Below are positions 1 through 8,433 of a stretch of DNA of 64,000 nucleotides, in pieces. Under the pieces are notes generated by a model that had not been told where the DNA came from, did no database searches, and saw nothing but the letters and a program-made list of their open reading frames with translations. Source of the stretch: Snodgrassella alvi (lineage in GTDB: Bacteria; Pseudomonadota; Gammaproteobacteria; Burkholderiales; Neisseriaceae); assembly GCF_040741455.2 (NCBI RefSeq), contig NZ_CP160328.2:1426001-1490000 (forward strand), in the 5' to 3' direction. Position numbers and translations under genes: made by a program. Each line of letters starts with the position of its first letter. Positions within the stretch are counted from its first letter, which is position 1.

Positions 1-489
1 GCCATCGATGATGTTGGTACGGTTTAAGTCGACAGCAAAAATGGTTCCGTGCGGAAAAATCGGTTCCATGCTGTTGTCGCTCACCGGAAAACATACCACC
101 ATCTCTGCATTGATTTTTTTACGCTCTAAAAGCTCGGTACTCAGGCTGAATTTTTTGCAATGCTGTTTATGTGCCTGTTTGGAACGCACACAGCCGGCCA
201 GCTCAATGGAGGGGTACAGGCAGACAGCTACCTCATCCTGATTATACGGGCCGGAATCTATAGCAGCAGGAATATCGTCTGGTTGCGCTGGAAAAGGATT
301 ACCACGACCTTCACGCAGCCAGGTAAGACTTACACCGAGTATGTTGGCCAGTATGTCCAGATTTTTGGGTTCGTAATTGCCGTTTTCCCATTTGAATACT
401 GCGGTTTTGGAGACGCCCATTTTATCGGCTACCTGTTGCTGTGACAGGGCGATACGCTGCCGCGCCTGTTTGATGCGATCGCTTAACAT
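1..489 (-). CDS. XRE-family repressor with LexA-like S24 domain, partial
   Basis: Reading leftwards from an ATG at 489, the frame stays open to the window edge, so the C-terminus is missing (163 codons seen). Residues 1-60 form a helix-turn-helix of the Cro/CI type (LSQQQVADKMGVSKTAVFKW). The C-terminal part starts a LexA/CI-like peptidase S24 domain, with the segment SDNSMEPIFPHG carrying the expected nucleophilic Ser before Met-Glu-Pro. Family members are DNA-binding repressors, often of prophages or stress genes, inactivated by self-cleavage. The matching catalytic Lys lies beyond the edge, so activity cannot be judged. No phage genes are visible on this side. The nearest gene, cysN, is convergent-free and about 490 bp away. 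Confidence 0.85.
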   Translation of the reverse strand, partial: MLSDRIKQARQRIALSQQQVADKMGVSKTAVFKWENGNYEPKNLDILANILGVSLTWLREGRGNPFPAQPDDIPAAIDSGPYNQDEVAVCLYPSIELAGCVRSKQAHKQHCKKFSLSTELLERKKINAEMVVCFPVSDNSMEPIFPHGTIFAVDLNRTNIIDG

Positions 490-976
490 CTGTTATCTCC
501 CGATTAAAAGACATAATGATGTTAACTTAATTTGTGTTATGTTTTGTTTATAGCAATAGTTATTTTCAATATATAAAACATGTCAGTTTATTCCCTATTT
601 CACTGTAAAAATTATACCATCCACTTTATATAATAATATTAAGATGATAATTCGCTAGCAGGCTTAGTTAACATTCTCTTTCTTCTCTCAGCCCAACATC
701 AAAAAAATTAATTTTTACATCATTTTTATCTGTTTTTTACACAAACCTCTTATTCAAATTCAATTATGAAGCTGGATTGATTTTATCCATATAACATATT
801 TTTACATAATATTAACTCGTTTGTCGTATATGTGTGTTTTTATCAACGCCTGCTACCTAAACTGCTGCACCTATACCTGCAAAGCGTAAACAAGATGCAA
901 CAGCATTCATGTTTTCTGCATACTGTGTTACGCGGAGACGGTATATTTTCACCGCGAACTTTTATGCATGTGACGC
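490..976. other. Intergenic region upstream of the S24 repressor
   Basis: About 490 bp of AT-rich DNA between the repressor start and the 3' end of cysN. I see no convincing gene. A GTTAAC-centred stretch about 40 bp upstream of the repressor ATG is a plausible operator. A weak hairpin (CGCGG at 931-935 with CCGCG at 952-956) lies just beyond the cysN stop but has no T-run. Confidence 0.4.
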
Positions 977-2272
977 CTAAGATAAGGCAACAATCATGCC
1001 GGCGGCAACTGTATGATTGGTGGCTTCATCAATTAGGATAAAGGCACCAGCCGCCGGATTGGCCTCGTAGTTAGTGGCAATAAGTGGTTTTTGCACACTG
1101 ATCTGTACCCGTCCAATGTCGTTTAGTTGTAGGCTGCTGCTGTCTTCTTGATGATTGAGACTTTGTACATCCAGCAGATATTCAACCTTTCTGATTTTGG
1201 CATACACGGTCTGCGTGCTGTGCTTGAGCCAGTACCGTCTGGCTGAGTTGAGTGGTTTACTGTCAAACCAGCACAACGATGCACTGATGTTGCTGACCGG
1301 ATGCAAATCACTGCCGGCAGCGACAATACTGTCTCCACGGGATACATCTACATCATCAGCCAGCACTAAAGTGAGCACATCACCTGCCTGAGCCTGGTCT
1401 ACGGCGCCATCTGGGCTGTATATGGCTGCAATGGTGCTACTCTGGCCGGCTGGTTCGATACGTACGGGCTCGCCTATTTTCAGGCCCCCCTGTTCTAGCC
1501 GACCCTGATAGCCGCGAAAATCATCAGCACTGCTGCCATCCAGCCGGGCGACGCGCTGTACTGGATAGAGAGCGGGTGCCTTCAGCAACTGACTGTGACG
1601 GTTAGCAGCAGGCAGGCTTTCCAATAAAGGCAACAGCGGTTGCCCTTGATACCATGGCATGTGTGCACTGGCAGTGACAATATTGTCGCCGTTTAGCGCC
1701 GATATTGGTACATAGCTGACGTGGCGCAAGTCCAGAGCGGTGGCCAGCTCGTTGTAAGCACGTTTGATGGCGTTGAATTTTTCTTCGCTGTAATCCAGCA
1801 AATCAAGTTTGTTTACCGCTACAATGATGTGCGGTGTACCCAGCAGTTTCAGAATGGCGCTGTGACGACGGGTTTGCGGCAGTAAGGCCGGCGTCTGTTC
1901 GCTGAAATCCAACCGTGTGGCATCTATTAGAATGATGGCGGCATCGGCAGTAGAGGCTCCAGTCACCATATTGCGGGTATATTGTTCATGGCCGGGGGTG
2001 TCGGCAATGATGAATTTGCGTGCCGGCGTTGCAAAATAGCGGTAAGCAACATCAATGGTAATGCCCTGCTCACGCTCGGCCGCCAACCCGTCAGTAAGCT
2101 GGGCGAAATCAGGGACGCCCTCGGCAGTGCGCTTGTGCTTGCCTCGATACAGTGAGGCTACCTGATCAGCCAGCAAAGACTGGCTGTCAAACAGCAGACG
2201 TCCAATTAGTGTGGATTTACCATCGTCCACGCTGCCGGCTGTAATAAATCGCAATACGGAATCAGTACTCAT
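977..2272 (-). CDS. cysN: Sulfate adenylyltransferase subunit 1 (CysN)
   Basis: GTPase subunit of ATP sulfurylase; with CysD it makes adenosine 5'-phosphosulfate (APS) from sulfate and ATP in the cytoplasm. The 431-residue protein opens with a translational-GTPase P-loop (GSVDDGKST), then DTPGHEQY (G3) and NKLDLLD (G4), followed by two beta-barrel domains. I start at ATG 2272 rather than a longer in-frame ATG at 2284, because a GAGA stretch lies about 6 nt upstream. The start is 8 nt after the stop of the preceding hydrolase gene, so it is the last gene of a cysH-cysD-hydrolase-cysN operon. There is no fused APS kinase (CysC) domain, which fits the Fe-S type CysH nearby. Confidence 0.95.
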   Translation of the reverse strand: MSTDSVLRFITAGSVDDGKSTLIGRLLFDSQSLLADQVASLYRGKHKRTAEGVPDFAQLTDGLAAEREQGITIDVAYRYFATPARKFIIADTPGHEQYTRNMVTGASTADAAIILIDATRLDFSEQTPALLPQTRRHSAILKLLGTPHIIVAVNKLDLLDYSEEKFNAIKRAYNELATALDLRHVSYVPISALNGDNIVTASAHMPWYQGQPLLPLLESLPAANRHSQLLKAPALYPVQRVARLDGSSADDFRGYQGRLEQGGLKIGEPVRIEPAGQSSTIAAIYSPDGAVDQAQAGDVLTLVLADDVDVSRGDSIVAAGSDLHPVSNISASLCWFDSKPLNSARRYWLKHSTQTVYAKIRKVEYLLDVQSLNHQEDSSSLQLNDIGRVQISVQKPLIATNYEANPAAGAFILIDEATNHTVAAGMIVALS

Positions 2273-2280
2273 TCGATGTC

Positions 2281-2883
2281 TCATTGGTTGGTGGTAACGA
2301 CCTGCGTCAGCATCTGCTTCAGGCTCTGCCACGCTGGAGTCAATTCGCTGAAGCCGTCTTCAGCCATCAGGTGGCCACCATGGGATACATAATCGATGTG
2401 GCTGTGCAGTGATGCTGCAATGGATTGGCTGGCGGCTTCTGGCACATAGGGATCGTTGGTGGAAATAATACTGTGCACCGGCATGCTGATGTGCTGTAAT
2501 GCACTGAAATCAGGCTGGCTGGCATCGATATATTCATCCAGTATATGCAGCGTAGGCAGGCGCGAGGCAAAACCAGCGGCCAGTATCAATCCGCCCAACT
2601 TTGCAGGCTGGTGACGGCTAAGAAAACGCAGCAGGGTAATAACGCCGAGGCTGTGGCCGACCAGTATGGTCTGAGCTTCAGGCTGGCCAATAATCTGATC
2701 CAGTGTCTGCTGCCATACCGCTGCTTGCGGATAATCGGGTGCAGGCATTGCCGGTATGGTGACAACGGCACCGGCAGAACGCGCCTTCCGAGCCAGCCAC
2801 TCAAACCAGTTATCATGCGGGCTGCTTTGAAAGCCATGCACAATATAGACATGGGGCGCTGAAGCGGTGAGTGTGGGAGCCAT
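2281..2883 (-). CDS. RBBP9/YdeN-family serine hydrolase within the cys operon
   Basis: A 200-residue alpha/beta-hydrolase of the RBBP9/YdeN type: N-terminal VYIVHGFQSS, nucleophile motif GHSLG near residue 97, and a C-terminal GGHL that should supply the catalytic His (Asp in STNDPYV). Substrate is unknown for most of this family. Its ATG overlaps the cysD stop as TGATG, and its own stop is 8 nt before cysN, so it is translationally coupled inside the sulfate-activation operon. This insertion between the two ATP sulfurylase subunits is unusual and hints at a role linked to sulfur metabolism, but nothing in the protein proves that. Confidence 0.85.
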   Translation of the reverse strand: MAPTLTASAPHVYIVHGFQSSPHDNWFEWLARKARSAGAVVTIPAMPAPDYPQAAVWQQTLDQIIGQPEAQTILVGHSLGVITLLRFLSRHQPAKLGGLILAAGFASRLPTLHILDEYIDASQPDFSALQHISMPVHSIISTNDPYVPEAASQSIAASLHSHIDYVSHGGHLMAEDGFSELTPAWQSLKQMLTQVVTTNQ

Positions 2884-3797
2884 CAGAAATAACCTGCTTT
2901 CTTACGCTCTTCCATGGCCGCTTCCGAAACTTGATCGTCCATGCGCGTGGCGTTACGCTCGGAAATCGTGGTTTGCGCCGTCTCAGCTATTATTTCAGCG
3001 GCGGTAGCGGCTTCGCTCGCCACCGGACAAGTACAGGAAATATCGCCTACTGTACGGAAACGTACACTGCGTACCACGCTCACTTCGCCCCCTTTTTTCG
3101 GTGTCAGTGGTGTTACCGGCACCAGCATATTTCCGCGTTCCACCACCTCACGCTGGTGAGCATAATAGATGTCAGGTAAAGCCAGCTGTTCACGCGCAAT
3201 GTATTGCCAGATATCCAGTTCGGTCCAGTTCGAAATCGGGAATACGCGCATGTTTTCGCCTGGATGGAGACGAGTATTATATAAATCCCATAATTCCGGA
3301 CGCTGGTTTTTCGGGTCCCACTGACCAAATTCATCGCGGAACGAGAATATGCGTTCTTTAGCACGCGCTTTTTCCTCATCGCGACGTGCACCGCCCATTA
3401 ATGCATCAAAGCCGTTAGCTTCAATGGTTTCCAACAAGGTCACAGCCTGGGCGGCATTGCGCGAATCGGTAGCTCGGCGCAAGGTTACACTGCCTCGGCG
3501 AATGGATTCTTCCACACTGCCCACCACCAGTTTCGCACCCAGCCGCTGTACAGTGGCATCACGAAAGGCAATCACTTCGGGGTAGTTGTGGCCAGTATCG
3601 ATGTGCACCAGTGTTAGCGGTAATTGCAGGCTGTGGCCAGGTATCTGAAACGCTTTTACTGCCAGTGCCAGCAGCACTACCGAATCCTTGCCACCGGAAA
3701 ACAGCAGCGCCGGATGGCGTGCTTCAGCGACCACTTCGCGGATAATGTAGATGGATTCCGCTTCCAGCCAATCCAGATGTTTGTTTTGAATACTCAT
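2883..3797 (-). CDS. cysD: Sulfate adenylyltransferase subunit 2 (CysD)
   Basis: Catalytic ATP-pyrophosphatase subunit of ATP sulfurylase, forming APS with CysN. The PP-loop SGGKDSVVLL lies near residues 35-44, and the rest follows the CysD fold to a C-terminal RKKAGYF, typical of the family. The length of 304 residues matches E. coli CysD (302). I chose ATG 3797; the longer frame to 3842 adds residues not expected in the family. The stop codon shares a base with the ATG of the downstream hydrolase (TGATG), and cysH ends 63 nt upstream. Confidence 0.96.
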   Translation of the reverse strand: MSIQNKHLDWLEAESIYIIREVVAEARHPALLFSGGKDSVVLLALAVKAFQIPGHSLQLPLTLVHIDTGHNYPEVIAFRDATVQRLGAKLVVGSVEESIRRGSVTLRRATDSRNAAQAVTLLETIEANGFDALMGGARRDEEKARAKERIFSFRDEFGQWDPKNQRPELWDLYNTRLHPGENMRVFPISNWTELDIWQYIAREQLALPDIYYAHQREVVERGNMLVPVTPLTPKKGGEVSVVRSVRFRTVGDISCTCPVASEAATAAEIIAETAQTTISERNATRMDDQVSEAAMEERKKAGYF

Positions 3798-3860
3798 TGG
3801 TTTATTCCGTAGTGGCTGCAGCGCATGACAGCGCACCTGCAAGCCTGAGTTAAATTCTGC

Positions 3861-4583
3861 TTATTTATGCAAACCACATTCTTTACTATCGCGGCTCTCC
3901 CACCACCAGCGGCCAGCCCGAATATCCTCACCCACTTTTACCGGACGCGTACACGGCTCACAGCCGATGCTCGGATAGCCCTGCATATACAAAGCATTTA
4001 CCGGCAGTTGCTTCGCTTCGGCATAAGCCCACACATCAGTTTCCAGCCAATCAGCCAGCGGATTGTATTTGGCCATCGCATGAGTCTGATCTTGCTCAAC
4101 CAATGCCAGCTCGGTACGGGTGCTGGACTGCTCGCGCCGCTGTCCCGTAATCCATGCATCTGCATCACTGAGTGCACGGTTGAGCGGTTCGATTTTGCGG
4201 ATATGGCAGCATTCGCGCCTCAGAGCAACGCTGTCATAGAAAGCCAGCTTGCCATGTGCAGCCACATACGCATCAACAGCCGCCTCATCTGGCCGATATT
4301 CAACAATTTGGATACCCCAGTGCTGGCCGGCGGCGTCTAACAACTGACAGGTTTCACTATTGAGCGCACCAGTATTAAGAGTAAATACCTCTACAGGCAG
4401 CTGCGCGCGCACAATCACATCGGTAATCACCATGTCTTCAACGGCCAGACTAGAAGCAAATTTAACGTGCTGATGCTGGCTGACAATCTGCTCTAAACGG
4501 TTTTGTAGTTCGGCAGTAAGTACAGGCAAGCGTTGGGTGGCGGCCGCATCATGCGGTGGGCTCCACAAGCGGGGGCGCAACAT
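3861..4583 (-). CDS. cysH: Assimilatory APS reductase, Fe-S type (CysH)
   Basis: Reduces activated sulfate to sulfite. The 240-residue protein has the family core (FASSLAVEDMV) and the C-terminal catalytic ECGLHK. It also has the two cysteine pairs of the 4Fe-4S-dependent subgroup: Cys-Cys in RRECCHIRK and CxxC in IGCEPCTR. By established family knowledge these cysteines mark enzymes that use APS directly, which agrees with the absence of an APS kinase gene or domain here. It is the first gene of the minus-strand cys operon and faces cysG across a 259-bp promoter region. Confidence 0.93.
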   Translation of the reverse strand: MLRPRLWSPPHDAAATQRLPVLTAELQNRLEQIVSQHQHVKFASSLAVEDMVITDVIVRAQLPVEVFTLNTGALNSETCQLLDAAGQHWGIQIVEYRPDEAAVDAYVAAHGKLAFYDSVALRRECCHIRKIEPLNRALSDADAWITGQRREQSSTRTELALVEQDQTHAMAKYNPLADWLETDVWAYAEAKQLPVNALYMQGYPSIGCEPCTRPVKVGEDIRAGRWWWESRDSKECGLHK

Positions 4584-4842
4584 ATTCTTTTACGTTCCTG
4601 AAAGCACAATTTATTAATGCCAGCAACTGTTTAAGCAGCTTACTGTCTGTCTGATTCAGATAGTAGCAAGCGTAGCCTGCGGCAAGGAAAGAATAAAAAT
4701 TTCTTTCTTTATAACCAAACTTCCGTCGCGAACATGGCCCATATAGATATAACCGCCAACGATTTGGTTAGAAAAAATGCTTCTTTTTCAGCCACACAGC
4801 GGCACTTATAAGATAGTGTGCACACAACAAAGACAAACCAAC
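4584..4842. promoter_or_regulatory. Divergent cysH/cysG control region with inverted repeats
   Basis: The region must carry promoters for the cysH operon and for cysG. Two inverted repeats stand out: a perfect 8-bp pair TAACCAAA (4712-4719) and TTTGGTTA (4763-4770) with a 43-bp gap, and a tight pair GAAAGAA (4687-4693) and TTCTTTC (4701-4707). A LysR-type regulator such as CysB would be the obvious ligand, but I cannot match either to a defined consensus. Confidence 0.4.
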
Positions 4843-6249
4843 ATGAATCACTACCCCATATTTACTCAATTACACCAGCGCAAAGTGTTACTGGTAGGCG
4901 GCGGACAGGTGGCCGAACGCAAGGCCAGTGCCCTGTTACAGGCTGGAGCACAACTAAAGGTGGTGGCACAGCAAACCACCAGCCGCTTTCAGGATTGGTT
5001 TGCCGCACAGCAAGCCGAACACATCGCCACAGAATTTAGCCCTGCGCTGCTAAGTGGTGTGTTTCTGGTAGTGGCCGCTACTAACGACCCTGCCTTAAAT
5101 CGGCAGGTATTTCTGGCAGCCGAAGCAGCGGCAACATTCTGCAATTGTGTCGACCAGCCGGCATGTTGTTCGTTTATCGTGCCGGCATTGATTGACCGCA
5201 GTCCAATACAGGTGGCTATAAGCAGCGGCGGCCACGCACCAGTGTTGGCGCGGCTGATTCGTCAGCAAATAGAAACGCTACTGCCGTTTTCAATCGGCAA
5301 AGCAGCGGCGCTGGCCGGACGCTGGCGGACACAGGTAAAACAAACCTTTCAGCATTTGAGCGAACGCCGCCGCTTCTGGGAGCAATTATTTCAGCACAGC
5401 CGCTTTTCCCAGTATGTGGCCAGTGGTGATGAAAAGGCAGCAGAATCGCTGTTGCAGCAGCAACTAAATGCCCACCAGCCACTACTACAGGGTGAAGTGG
5501 TGCTGGTTGGTGCCGGCCCAGGTGATGCCGGTCTGCTCACTTTGCACGCCTTACAGGCACTTCAGGCAGCAGATGTGGTTTTATATGATGCATTGGTATC
5601 GGCAGAGGTACTTGAGCTGGTACGCCGCGATGCCCTGAAAATCAGCGTTGGTAAGCGCTGTGGCAACCATCAGGTACAACAGCAACAGACCAATGAGCTG
5701 CTGGTAAAGTGGGCACAGCAAGGTAAACGTGTTGCGCGCCTAAAAGGCGGTGATCCTTTTGTGTTCGGCCGTGGTGGTGAAGAATGTGCGGTATTACAGG
5801 CAGCGGGAATTCCTTTCAGAGTCATTCCTGGCATCAGTGCTGGCCTAGGCGCTACCGCCTATGCCGGTATTCCGCTTACCCATCGGGATTATGCCCAGAG
5901 TGTGCTGTTTATAACCGGCCATCAGCAGCTGGCTGCACAGTCACATGGCTGGCACACACTAGCAGGTGCTCAGCAAACACTGGTGATTTATATGGGTACC
6001 CTCACGGCAGCGGAAATCAGCCGCCAGCTGATTGCCCATGGACGAGCCGCCACCACACCGGTAGCAATCATCTCGCAAGGCACGCTACCACAGCAAACCG
6101 TATCAACCGGCCAGCTCCACCAGCTAGCCTCCCTGGCACAACAAGCTGCCACACCGGCATTGATTGTGATTGGGGAAGTAGTCAGTCTGCGCCAGCAGCT
6201 GGCATGGTTTCAGCCCAGCAGTGCACACGAAAGCGTAGTAGCGGCTTAG
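4843..6249 (+). CDS. cysG: Siroheme synthase (CysG)
   Basis: Trifunctional enzyme converting uroporphyrinogen III to siroheme, the cofactor of assimilatory sulfite reductase. The N-terminal half (about residues 1-200) is the precorrin-2 dehydrogenase/ferrochelatase with the NAD motif VGGGQVAERKA. The C-terminal half (from about residue 215) is the SAM-dependent uroporphyrinogen methyltransferase with VGAGPGDAGLLT and GGDPFVFGRGGEE. The length of 468 residues is close to the E. coli enzyme (457). ATG 4843 is chosen over an upstream in-frame start because the family begins with the sequence MNHYPIF followed directly by the Rossmann fold. It is divergent from the cysHDN operon it supports. Confidence 0.96.
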   Translation: MNHYPIFTQLHQRKVLLVGGGQVAERKASALLQAGAQLKVVAQQTTSRFQDWFAAQQAEHIATEFSPALLSGVFLVVAATNDPALNRQVFLAAEAAATFCNCVDQPACCSFIVPALIDRSPIQVAISSGGHAPVLARLIRQQIETLLPFSIGKAAALAGRWRTQVKQTFQHLSERRRFWEQLFQHSRFSQYVASGDEKAAESLLQQQLNAHQPLLQGEVVLVGAGPGDAGLLTLHALQALQAADVVLYDALVSAEVLELVRRDALKISVGKRCGNHQVQQQQTNELLVKWAQQGKRVARLKGGDPFVFGRGGEECAVLQAAGIPFRVIPGISAGLGATAYAGIPLTHRDYAQSVLFITGHQQLAAQSHGWHTLAGAQQTLVIYMGTLTAAEISRQLIAHGRAATTPVAIISQGTLPQQTVSTGQLHQLASLAQQAATPALIVIGEVVSLRQQLAWFQPSSAHESVVAA

Positions 6250-6278
6250 TATCAGCGCCTACAGCAAACACATAAAAA

Positions 6279-6300
6279 CAGCACTTGTGAGCAAGTGCTG
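6279..6300 (-). terminator. Terminator of the bfr operon (shared with cysG)
   Basis: Perfect 9-bp stem CAGCACTTG/CAAGTGCTG with a 4-nt loop. Read leftwards it runs into TTTTTA, so it mainly ends the bacterioferritin transcript. Read rightwards it ends cysG with only a short T-run (TTAT). Confidence 0.8.
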
Positions 6301-6326
6301 TTATCCTGTTTGTTCACTGGAATCGC

Positions 6327-6800
6327 TCAATCTGTTACTGCCGCAGACTGCGCATAATTATTCAATCCAACTTCTTTAATCAGATCAAGCTGCGTACCCA
6401 GCCAGTCCAAATATTCCTCATTCACCGCTTTTTGCTGTTCAAGCAAATCACGTGACACAAAATCCAGCTGGTTTTCACACACAGCTATGGCATCAGCCAG
6501 AGCAATGTGTTTGGCCTGCTCTGCCCGTTGGTCACACTGCAGAATCTCAGTAATATTCTCACCCACCAGAATTTTGCCGTACTCCTGTAGATTCGGCAGA
6601 CCTTCCAGAAGCAGGATACGTTCAATCAGCGCGTCTGCGCTCTTCATATCGCGAATCGAATGCTTATATAAAGTCTCACCCAGCTCGTTGAAACCCCAGT
6701 TGCGCAGAATACGAGCATGCAGAAAATATTGATTGATGGAAACCAACAACAAACCCAGATTTTTATTCAATGCCTGAATGGCCAAACGATCTCCCTGCAT
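6327..6800 (-). CDS. Bacterioferritin subunit, haem-binding type lacking ferroxidase ligands
   Basis: A 157-residue ferritin-fold protein, equal in length to neisserial BfrB. Counting residues against the E. coli Bfr numbering, Met52 (the inter-subunit haem ligand) is present. The di-iron ferroxidase ligands are mostly lost: Glu18 is Leu, Glu51 is Asp, His54 is Ser, Glu127 is Asn and His130 is Tyr; only Glu94 remains. It should therefore contribute haem sites rather than iron oxidation to a 24-mer shell. A strong Shine-Dalgarno (GGAG) precedes ATG 6800, 10 nt after the stop of the partner gene, so the two are co-transcribed. Function beyond the iron-storage role is inference. Confidence 0.9.
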   Translation of the reverse strand: MQGDRLAIQALNKNLGLLLVSINQYFLHARILRNWGFNELGETLYKHSIRDMKSADALIERILLLEGLPNLQEYGKILVGENITEILQCDQRAEQAKHIALADAIAVCENQLDFVSRDLLEQQKAVNEEYLDWLGTQLDLIKEVGLNNYAQSAAVTD

Positions 6801-6810
6801 ATCGTTCTCC

Positions 6811-7275
6811 TTACAGCTGGCTTTGCAGATAATTGGGCAAGCCCATCACCTCAATTTGGCGCAATTGTTGTTCTAACCAGTGTGCATGGTCTTCTTCCGT
6901 ATCTTTCAGCTGAGCCACCAGAAACTGACGCGTCACATAATCCTGCTCCTGCTCACATAGCTTAATCGCATCTTTTAAATTCTGGCGCACGCTTAGCTCT
7001 GTAGCCAGATCATTTTCCAGCATGCTGACTACATCCGTGCCCACATTAATCGCATCCGGTACCATTTCCGGTTTGCCGTTCAGCATCAGAATACGGTGAA
7101 TAAACTGGTGCGCATGGTCGGTTTCTTCCTGCATCTCGTGGTCTATACGCTGAAACAGCTTCATATAGCCCATATCTTCATACATCCGCGAATGTGCAAA
7201 ATACTGGTCACGTGCGGCCAGCTCTCCTGCCAGTAAACGGTTTAAACAATCCAATACAACCTTTTTGCCTTCCAT
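6811..7275 (-). CDS. Bacterioferritin subunit, ferroxidase type lacking the haem methionine
   Basis: A 154-residue bacterioferritin, the length of neisserial BfrA. From ATG 7275, the ferroxidase ligands Glu18, Glu51, His54, Glu93 (E. coli 94), Glu127 and His130 are all present, while the haem-ligand position 52 is Thr. It is thus the catalytic iron-oxidising subunit, complementary to the haem-type subunit encoded 10 nt downstream. Split subunits of this kind are known to co-assemble in Neisseria and Pseudomonas. The ORF extends to 7296, but the start at 7275 gives the family N-terminus MEGKKVV. Promoter elements upstream are not obvious to me. Confidence 0.92.
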   Translation of the reverse strand: MEGKKVVLDCLNRLLAGELAARDQYFAHSRMYEDMGYMKLFQRIDHEMQEETDHAHQFIHRILMLNGKPEMVPDAINVGTDVVSMLENDLATELSVRQNLKDAIKLCEQEQDYVTRQFLVAQLKDTEEDHAHWLEQQLRQIEVMGLPNYLQSQL

Positions 7276-8341
7276 GTTTGCATCCTTTTTACTCAAAACT
7301 GCTACATCTTACTCACCAAGCAGTTGTGATGAATCACTAAACCACTACCGACCTGACGCGACAAGCATCAAGCGCAGATAACCATTTAATGAAAAATTAT
7401 GTCTGTTATTTTTCTACCCATGAGCAGCGGATTTGTCTTGCTTCTTAAGCAAAAAACCACGGTCGGATAGTTACTTATACGTAGAGGATAAATATCCTGC
7501 ACCAATATTTTCTGCAGTCTGGGGTTGCAGGCTAAAATTAACCTGCAACCCTTTTCCCCCTTGAACAGTTGCACTAAATCAGGCGTTAAAATTACATTAC
7601 CCTAACCAATACAACTGTTTGGGCTTATCATAACATTAAATATCGTGACTATTTTTAATCTAAATAAGACTAATTTTCATAATAATTAATTGAAAAAATC
7701 AAAAATTAACAGAAAAATTCCATAAAAACATAGCATTAAAACAATAATGGTTATCACACTTTATTAGAATCATTCAACTAAACCATCACAGACGGCAAAT
7801 TTAAAAGAAAATTTATATAGATTAACATAATTTCACGCTTAGTCTGCATCCTTAGCGGCCACAATATACAGAATCAACAAGCAATTAGCGTAAAACATAA
7901 CCATTTTCATTCCGTCCAGCTCTACACCTCAGCCAGCCTTTTATTCCCTTTTCAACGAGATCAATTATTCCTTTAGCATCATCATTAATCCAGCCTGTAG
8001 CAACAGCCTTTCAGTAGCGCTTATAAATCAGCACAATCACAGCCGAAACAGCTACCTGCCTTTTATTTCAGCAGGAAATCTAGGCACCCATTCCTGAACA
8101 CAGCTTGCAGCGCGTACTGCTGACATGCTTCTTTCTTATCCAGTACATAAGTGAATTGCGGCAAAAAGGAAATATCACTAATGCTTCTTCACTCCCAATT
8201 TATCCTCCGCGATGCAAAATATCATTTTTTTATCTATTGTATGAAAAAACAAAAAATGAGAAATATAAATATTACAAATAAATATTTATATGCGTCAATA
8301 GCAAAAAAAATATGGTTTTTGCTCATAGAAAAAACAATAAA
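7276..8341. other. Long AT-rich intergenic region with one orphan terminator
   Basis: More than 1 kb without a credible protein gene. Open frames at 7386-7574 and 8151-8354 have poor composition and no ribosome-binding site. The only clear structure is the rightward terminator at 7522-7551, described separately, with a small hairpin AGGATA/TATCCT (7485-7498) just before it. The part from 7600 to 8340 is very AT-rich and otherwise featureless to me. Confidence 0.5.
7522..7551 (+). terminator. Orphan rightward terminator, possible end of a small RNA
   Basis: Perfect 10-bp stem GGGTTGCAGG/CCTGCAACCC with a 10-nt loop, directly followed by TTTT. It works only for rightward transcription, yet no plus-strand gene lies upstream: the bfr genes point the other way. 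It therefore probably ends a short non-coding transcript starting between about 7300 and 7480. Confidence 0.65.
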
Positions 8342-8411
8342 AAATCCGTACTAAAACTCATTTTACTGCCGGTATTACACCGGTACAGAAACCGAATTTC
8401 AGTACGGATTT
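8342..8411 (-). terminator. Terminator of the SDR gene with nested hairpin
   Basis: An 11-bp outer stem AAATCCGTACT (8342-8352) and AGTACGGATTT (8401-8411) encloses a second small stem CCGGT/ACCGG (8369-8383). Read leftwards, the outer arm runs into a T-rich tail, as expected for a factor-independent terminator of the gene ending at 8434. The long loop is unusual. Confidence 0.7.
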
Positions 8412-8433
8412 ATTAGAAAAACAACAAAATGTC

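Noticed and set aside
8151-8354. 67-codon plus-strand open frame
   Set aside because: Sits in very AT-rich DNA, lacks a ribosome-binding site, overlaps the SDR terminator and has low-complexity Ile/Lys/Asn sequence.
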